A DNA stretch of 64,000 nucleotides from CAZVWJ01 sp964631325 (GTDB lineage: Bacteria > T1Sed10-126). Shown in pieces: positions 59,684 through 64,000 of the stretch. Numbering within the stretch: position 1 is the first letter of the stretch; the number at the start of each line of letters is the position of its first letter. The position numbers and the translations under genes are program-made. The stretch covers positions 1-64,000 of the forward strand of contig CAZVWJ010000003.1 in assembly GCA_964631325.1 (NCBI GenBank). Reading direction: 5' to 3'. The notes under the pieces are model-generated. The model was given only the letters and a program-made list of their open reading frames with translations. It did no database searches and was not told where the DNA came from.

Positions 59684-60933
59684 TCCGGTTCCATAGCGGC
59701 CACGTCGGACGGTAGAGAATCTACCCCTTCGACCCGGAAGATAACCAGCAACAGGGCGCCGCTGGCGAGGACGGCACCAAACCAGAACGGCGTCTGAAAG
59801 GGCGCATAGCTGACGAGGACACCACTGATCGAGGGACCCAGCCCAATGCCCAGGCCAAAAGCCATGGAGAGCAGGCTTAACTCTCGGCCCCGTGCTTCCC
59901 GGCCCGACTTGTCCGCGCCGAGTGCAAAAGTGGAAACCGAAATCGAGGCCATCGACAGGCCCTGCAGAACCCGGCAGAGCAGAAGCTGGAGGGTGGTTTG
60001 GACGTAGCCGATCGTGACAGTCACCGGGATTAACAACACCAGGCCCGAGATGATCAATATTTTCCGCCCAATATGATCCGAAAGCCGGCCGAGGGGCAGT
60101 TGGAAGATAATTACTGCAAAAATCAGGCTACTAAAAATAAGCCCAAAGTCAGCGGCAGTCTGTCCGAGCCGGTGGTTAAATTCATTTTCCAGGGAAGCGA
60201 TCAGGGAGACACAGACCGCCTGGGAAAAAAGCGGAGCGGCGAGATAATAAAATTTTGTCATCGCCGGCTTAAAGAATCTCCCGTAAGCCGCCCACAGACT
60301 TTCTTTCTTATTTTCTGAGCTCGAGACATCAGGTTCCCGGACAAGCAGATAAACGAGTATACTGCCCAGCCAGCCCATGCCCGCGCCCAGCAAAAGCACC
60401 GGGGTAAAACCGACAATTCCAACGAGATAGCCGGTGACCAGCGGGCCAATGGAAAATCCAAACAACCGCATTATATTGAAAAAACCGAGCGCCGTGCCCC
60501 GGTTCTCAGGCACAGTATACTCGGTCATCAGGGCAAAAGAAGGAGGAATAGTGAGAGCAACGCCGAGCCCCTGGAGTAAGCGGAGAAAAAACATCGCGAA
60601 AAAACTGCCGGCAAAAATAAAGGACGCAGTACAGGTGGCGTAAACAAGGAGACCGCTGATAATAAACGGTTTATTCCGGCGCAGACGGTCACGCCAGACA
60701 CCAACAGAAGGCTGAGTCAGGGAGTTGACCAGGCCAAAAGTGGAAAGCAAAATTCCAATCAAGAGTGTCGTCGGCAGGTCTAAAAAATTAATTCCCTGGT
60801 GTTTAACGTAGAGGGGGATTAAGATGATCAGTGAACTGGCGCCAAAAGCGTCAGCCATGCGAGCAAATCCAAGCAGGAAAACTGGCCGCGTTATCCCCCA
60901 TCGTTTGAGCAAATTTTTTAATTTAAATAACAT
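59680..60933 (-). CDS. Major facilitator superfamily transporter
   Basis: A 417-residue protein with 12 predicted helices. The signature loop between TM2 and TM3 reads 'TQPSVGVWRDRLRRNKPFII' (variant of GxxxDRxGRR), with the matching loop in the second half 'PLGRLSDHIGRKILIIS'. 'AFGLGIGLGPSISGVLVS' fits drug:H+ antiporters of the MFS_1 type. Substrate unknown. AACAT-side start ATG 60933 has no strong ribosome-binding site, perhaps coupled to the 97-residue gene 7 bp upstream. Confidence 0.85.
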   Translation of the reverse strand: MLFKLKNLLKRWGITRPVFLLGFARMADAFGASSLIILIPLYVKHQGINFLDLPTTLLIGILLSTFGLVNSLTQPSVGVWRDRLRRNKPFIISGLLVYATCTASFIFAGSFFAMFFLRLLQGLGVALTIPPSFALMTEYTVPENRGTALGFFNIMRLFGFSIGPLVTGYLVGIVGFTPVLLLGAGMGWLGSILVYLLVREPDVSSSENKKESLWAAYGRFFKPAMTKFYYLAAPLFSQAVCVSLIASLENEFNHRLGQTAADFGLIFSSLIFAVIIFQLPLGRLSDHIGRKILIISGLVLLIPVTVTIGYVQTTLQLLLCRVLQGLSMASISVSTFALGADKSGREARGRELSLLSMAFGLGIGLGPSISGVLVSYAPFQTPFWFGAVLASGALLLVIFRVEGVDSLPSDVAAMEPD

Positions 60934-60940
60934 TTAAGTT

Positions 60941-61234
60941 TCAGGTAAGACGGTTTTCAACTGGCAGAACCAGGGCCTGCAGGTGGTAGTGCGAGGGCTT
61001 GGATTGCTTGAATTCATCAAGTTCCGCCAACAGCGGTTCAACCTGGTCCGCTTCTACCTGGGCCTGAATTACACTGGAATTTCCCGGGTGAACCTTGGTG
61101 CCGAAATGTTTCCCGTCACAGTCCTTCCCTTCGATAAGCGGGTAAGAGACGTAATTTTTAACCTGGTGTTCATCGAGTAAATCCTTGATGACTTCTTCGT
61201 ATTCAAAGTGAAAACTTATCTGCAGTAATTTCAT
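60941..61234 (-). CDS. PII/CutA-like small protein next to an RND permease
   Basis: A 97-residue protein with a ferredoxin-like (PII/CutA/DUF3240-type) pattern: 'LLQISFHFEYEEVIKDLLDE', 'VKNYVSYPLIEGKDCDGKHF' and 'SSVIQAQVEADQVEPLLAEL'. Similar small trimeric proteins (DUF3240, P-II-like) accompany CusA/CzcA-type RND pumps and may sense substrate or nucleotide. It starts 2 bp after the RND stop, so it is translationally coupled. Confidence 0.7.
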   Translation of the reverse strand: MKLLQISFHFEYEEVIKDLLDEHQVKNYVSYPLIEGKDCDGKHFGTKVHPGNSSVIQAQVEADQVEPLLAELDEFKQSKPSHYHLQALVLPVENRLT

Positions 61235-61236
61235 TG

Positions 61237-64000
61237 TTAGCCTCCCAGCTCCTCCCTGGTCCCCGGCAACAGCAGAACCGCAACGCCAAGCCCACCAAGG
61301 ACAAGCAAAATTAAGCCGGTCTTTTCCAGGGCCAGTTGGGGGAAAATCGACTGCAGACGGCCCGGGGTCAACCAGAAGCTAAATCCGACCAGTCCGACTA
61401 AAGCAAACAATGGTGTTAAGAAATTCCCGAAAGTACTGCGGGTAAATAAGACCAGGGCAAACAAGAAAGCGATCAACCCGCAAAATACCAGGCCTGTCAC
61501 CTGGGGAACGCCCTGCACAACAAACCCACCGAGATAGAGACACCAGCCGCCGGCGGCAACCAGCAGAGCTCCAAAAATATAGAGAAGGAGACAATTAGGT
61601 TCATCGCAGATCCAGCCGGTTAACTCCGAGAGCAAGGTATAGACGACAGGAATAACAACCAGGGTGAGCAGGGTGGCGGAGAACATACCGCCGGCAACCG
61701 CCCAACCCATCGGAGCCCGCGCTTCCCCACCGACACCGTAGCCGAAGGCAATTGGCATCATTCCACAGATGGTGGAAATCGCAGTCATCAGGACGGGCCG
61801 GAAACGGACATGACCGGCCCGGGTCACGGAGGTACGCAGGTCATTCCCGCGCTCGACGAGTATGTTTGTGTAGTCCACCAATAAAATCCCGTTCTTGGTA
61901 ACCAGCCCGACGAGCATAATTGTGCCAATAAAAGAAAACACGTTAAACGTCATATCAAAGGCGTAGAGCATGCCGTAAGCACCAACCCCAGCCAGGGGCA
62001 AAGTGGCGAGAATAGTCAGCGGATGAAGCCACGACTCAAACTGGGCGGACATGACGAGATAGACAAAAATAATTCCGAGAATCAAGGAATTGGTAAGATA
62101 CTGGAAGGATTCCTGCATATTTTCGGCCTGACCGGTAGTCTCCCAGTCAAATCCCGCGGGAAGTGATTTCAAACGACTTCGCAATTTACTCAGGGCCTCA
62201 CCGAGCACGACGTCCGGGGGTGTGGAAGCAGAAACAATAGCGGCCCGCATCCGGTTGAAGTGACCGATTTCACTGGGCCCGACGGACTCCCTGATTTCCA
62301 CCAGGTTATCGAGGGCAATAAGTTCACCGGCTTGACTGCGCACGTAAATATCTTTGAGGACTGCCGGCACTGTCTGTCCCTGTTGTTTTAACTCAGTAAT
62401 TACTTCGTAGCGTTCGGTGCCCCGTTCGATCTCCGAGATATCCGGCTCCCCCAGCAGATACTGCAGGGTGCGGGAAATCTGGGCGGCGGAGACACCGAGC
62501 TGATAGGCTTTGTCCCGGTTGATCTTCACGTTAACCTGGGGTTTGTCCATCGAGAGATCGGCCTGGACACCAACAAACTCGGATTGTTTCTTCATCCACT
62601 CGACGAGATTATCTTTACGCCGGGCGAGCGTCTGGAGTTCAGTGTGCTTGAGAGCAACCGCTAACGGCGCCCGGTTGCCGCCGCCCGGCCCCCCGGCCTC
62701 GGTGACGTAAGCCCGCCCCCCGGGAATCTCGCCGAGCCGTTCTCTGACTTCCTGCATCAATTGCACCTGGTGTGTCTGCCGCTGATCCCGCGGTATCAAT
62801 TTCACAAAACTCATGCCTTCGTTCACCTGGCCCGGCCCACTGCGCGAGAGACCAACCGCCAGGAAGAAATGTTCCACTTCCGGCATTTCTTTTAGCGCCG
62901 CTTCGAGTTGACTGGCATATTTTTCCGTTTCCGAGAGAGTTGCTCCCTCGGGGGTCTCAAAAGAAATCATAAATTCACCGCTATCCACCTGGGGAGCAAA
63001 TTCCTTGTCAAGACCGGAGAAGAAAAAGATCCCGAAACCGAGCGCCAGAAGCGCCAGCAAAACAACCAACCAGCGGTGATCAAGGCTCCAGTTCAATAAC
63101 GTGTCATAAAGGTTAGTCAATCCCGCCAGGAAATTATCAATCCAGCGACTGAGCGTGGATTCTTTGTCGGGGACGGAGAGGAAGCGGGAACAGAGCATCG
63201 GGGTCAGGGTGAGGGCCGTAAAGGTTGAGGCAAAAATAGTTACTGTGGCCGTAATTCCAAATTCAAAAAACAGCCGGCCAATCATGCCCTTGGTGAAAGC
63301 AACCGGGATAAAGACGGCGCCGAGAGAGAGGGTGTTGGCAATCGTTGCAAAAGCGACTTCCGTAGTTCCCAGCCGGGCCGCCGGACGGGCGGAGGCACCC
63401 GCCTCCAGTTCGGTATAGGAACTCTCGAGAACGACGATGGCATCATCAACTACAATTCCGATGACAAGAATAAAGGCCAGCATAGTGAGCACGTTCATAC
63501 TGAAATTAAAGCTATAGATCAAAGCAAAGCCAACAGCCAGCGAAGTCGGTATCGAGACGGCGGAAATTATTGTGCCGCCGACGGAACGGAGAAAGAAGAT
63601 TATCACAAAAATAACGAGCAGAGTGGCAATCCCAATAGTTGTCTGCAGGTCAAAAATCATGTTCCGGATAAACCGGGAATCATCACTGGCAATTTTGTAA
63701 TTGAGCCCGGGCGGAAACTGTTGCGAAATCTTTTTCATCTGCTCTTTAACCGAGGCGGCGAGCTCGACAGTATTTGCATCGGACTGTTTAACAATTCCGA
63801 GCCCGATCGCCGGCTCCCCGGTAAACCGGGAGAAGGCCCGCTCGTTTTCGATTCCGGCTACCGCCCGGCCGACATCCTCCAGGCGCACGGGAGCGCCTTT
63901 GTACTGGCCGACGATAATCCGGTTGAATGGTTCCGGGCCGGAGAACTGGCCCTCGGTTTTAACCAGGAATTCCCGTTTTGTTCCTTCAATCCGGCCGGAA
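61237..64000 (-). CDS. RND efflux permease (AcrB/CzcA superfamily), 5' end beyond the window
   Basis: The frame is open to the window edge (about 920 residues seen); the in-frame GTG at 63888 is internal. Core features: 'VGQYKGAPVRLEDVGRAVAG', TM4 'GIVVDDAIVVLESSYTELEA' with the proton-relay Asp pair, 'FFEFGITATVTIFASTFTAL', 'GFDWETTGQAENMQESFQYL', and TM10 region 'GLVTKNGILLVDYTN'. It is hydrophobe/amphiphile-efflux-like; metal is less likely. After the usual last helix it carries an extra 120 residues with about four more helices. The periplasmic adaptor and channel are not in the window. Confidence 0.9.
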   Translation of the reverse strand, partial: SGRIEGTKREFLVKTEGQFSGPEPFNRIIVGQYKGAPVRLEDVGRAVAGIENERAFSRFTGEPAIGLGIVKQSDANTVELAASVKEQMKKISQQFPPGLNYKIASDDSRFIRNMIFDLQTTIGIATLLVIFVIIFFLRSVGGTIISAVSIPTSLAVGFALIYSFNFSMNVLTMLAFILVIGIVVDDAIVVLESSYTELEAGASARPAARLGTTEVAFATIANTLSLGAVFIPVAFTKGMIGRLFFEFGITATVTIFASTFTALTLTPMLCSRFLSVPDKESTLSRWIDNFLAGLTNLYDTLLNWSLDHRWLVVLLALLALGFGIFFFSGLDKEFAPQVDSGEFMISFETPEGATLSETEKYASQLEAALKEMPEVEHFFLAVGLSRSGPGQVNEGMSFVKLIPRDQRQTHQVQLMQEVRERLGEIPGGRAYVTEAGGPGGGNRAPLAVALKHTELQTLARRKDNLVEWMKKQSEFVGVQADLSMDKPQVNVKINRDKAYQLGVSAAQISRTLQYLLGEPDISEIERGTERYEVITELKQQGQTVPAVLKDIYVRSQAGELIALDNLVEIRESVGPSEIGHFNRMRAAIVSASTPPDVVLGEALSKLRSRLKSLPAGFDWETTGQAENMQESFQYLTNSLILGIIFVYLVMSAQFESWLHPLTILATLPLAGVGAYGMLYAFDMTFNVFSFIGTIMLVGLVTKNGILLVDYTNILVERGNDLRTSVTRAGHVRFRPVLMTAISTICGMMPIAFGYGVGGEARAPMGWAVAGGMFSATLLTLVVIPVVYTLLSELTGWICDEPNCLLLYIFGALLVAAGGWCLYLGGFVVQGVPQVTGLVFCGLIAFLFALVLFTRSTFGNFLTPLFALVGLVGFSFWLTPGRLQSIFPQLALEKTGLILLVLGGLGVAVLLLPGTREELGG

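Overview
The window is 64 kb of a bacterial chromosome, roughly mid-GC, densely coded, with no transposase, integrase, prophage or CRISPR array that I can see. The cell is a diderm: there are MlaE/F/D/C-type lipid transport genes, many lipoproteins and outer-membrane beta-barrels, a YidC with a large periplasmic domain, LpoB and LPP20 homologues, and RND exporters. Several gene orders are instead Bacillota-like (tmk-yaaR-holB-metG-tatD, dnaX-ybaB, a large Bacillus-type SRP RNA). Many soluble proteins are strongly acidic, which fits a salt-adapted organism but does not prove it. Hemerythrins, desulfoferrodoxin, ferritin and a rubrerythrin-like protein suggest an anaerobe that meets oxygen. A diderm lineage with Bacillota-like synteny, or an uncultured phylum, is possible; I cannot place it more closely.

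Layout. 0-9 kb: end of a PorV/PorQ-like barrel, an orphan AbiEi-type antitoxin, a secreted beta-propeller/GLUG protein, a small barrel, two hemerythrins, an archaeal-type pyrF, and repeat-rich spacers. 9-15 kb: M23 peptidase-bactofilin, then tmk-yaaR-holB-metG-tatD. 15-20 kb: a DnaA-box-rich origin-like region, dnaA, a second AT-rich spacer, dnaN-recF-DUF721. 20-31 kb, mostly on the minus strand: comEA-like, recR, mnmE-khpB-yidC, a secreted unknown, tRNA-Ser, yidD-rnpA-ybaB-dnaX, SRP RNA, tRNA-Arg. 31-38.8 kb: pfkA, a glycosyltransferase-like gene, a PEBP lipoprotein, rhomboid, PHP phosphoesterase, mlaEFDC. 39-46.4 kb: seven consecutive envelope genes (LpoB-like, COG3014 lipoprotein, von Willebrand A protein, two LPP20-like proteins, a secreted unknown, an MltC-like lytic transglycosylase), the best candidate for an undescribed system here. 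46.5-52.3 kb: CDF transporter, radical SAM protein, and an iron/oxygen-defence cluster. 52.3-58.1 kb: DUF1302-type barrel, LolA-like protein, DUF2892, RND exporter, thioredoxin and an ArsR-type repressor with an obvious palindromic operator. 58.4-64 kb: PAP2 phosphatase, a small membrane protein, an MFS transporter, a PII/CutA-like protein and an RND efflux permease running off the window.

Most translation starts were set by the Shine-Dalgarno sequence. Many genes use AGGTGATT, whose GTG mimics a start codon about nine bases before the true one. Two genes, tatD and rnpA, have no ATG, GTG or TTG ahead of their conserved N-termini. Spacers carry at least four families of short dispersed repeats, some nested in one another.
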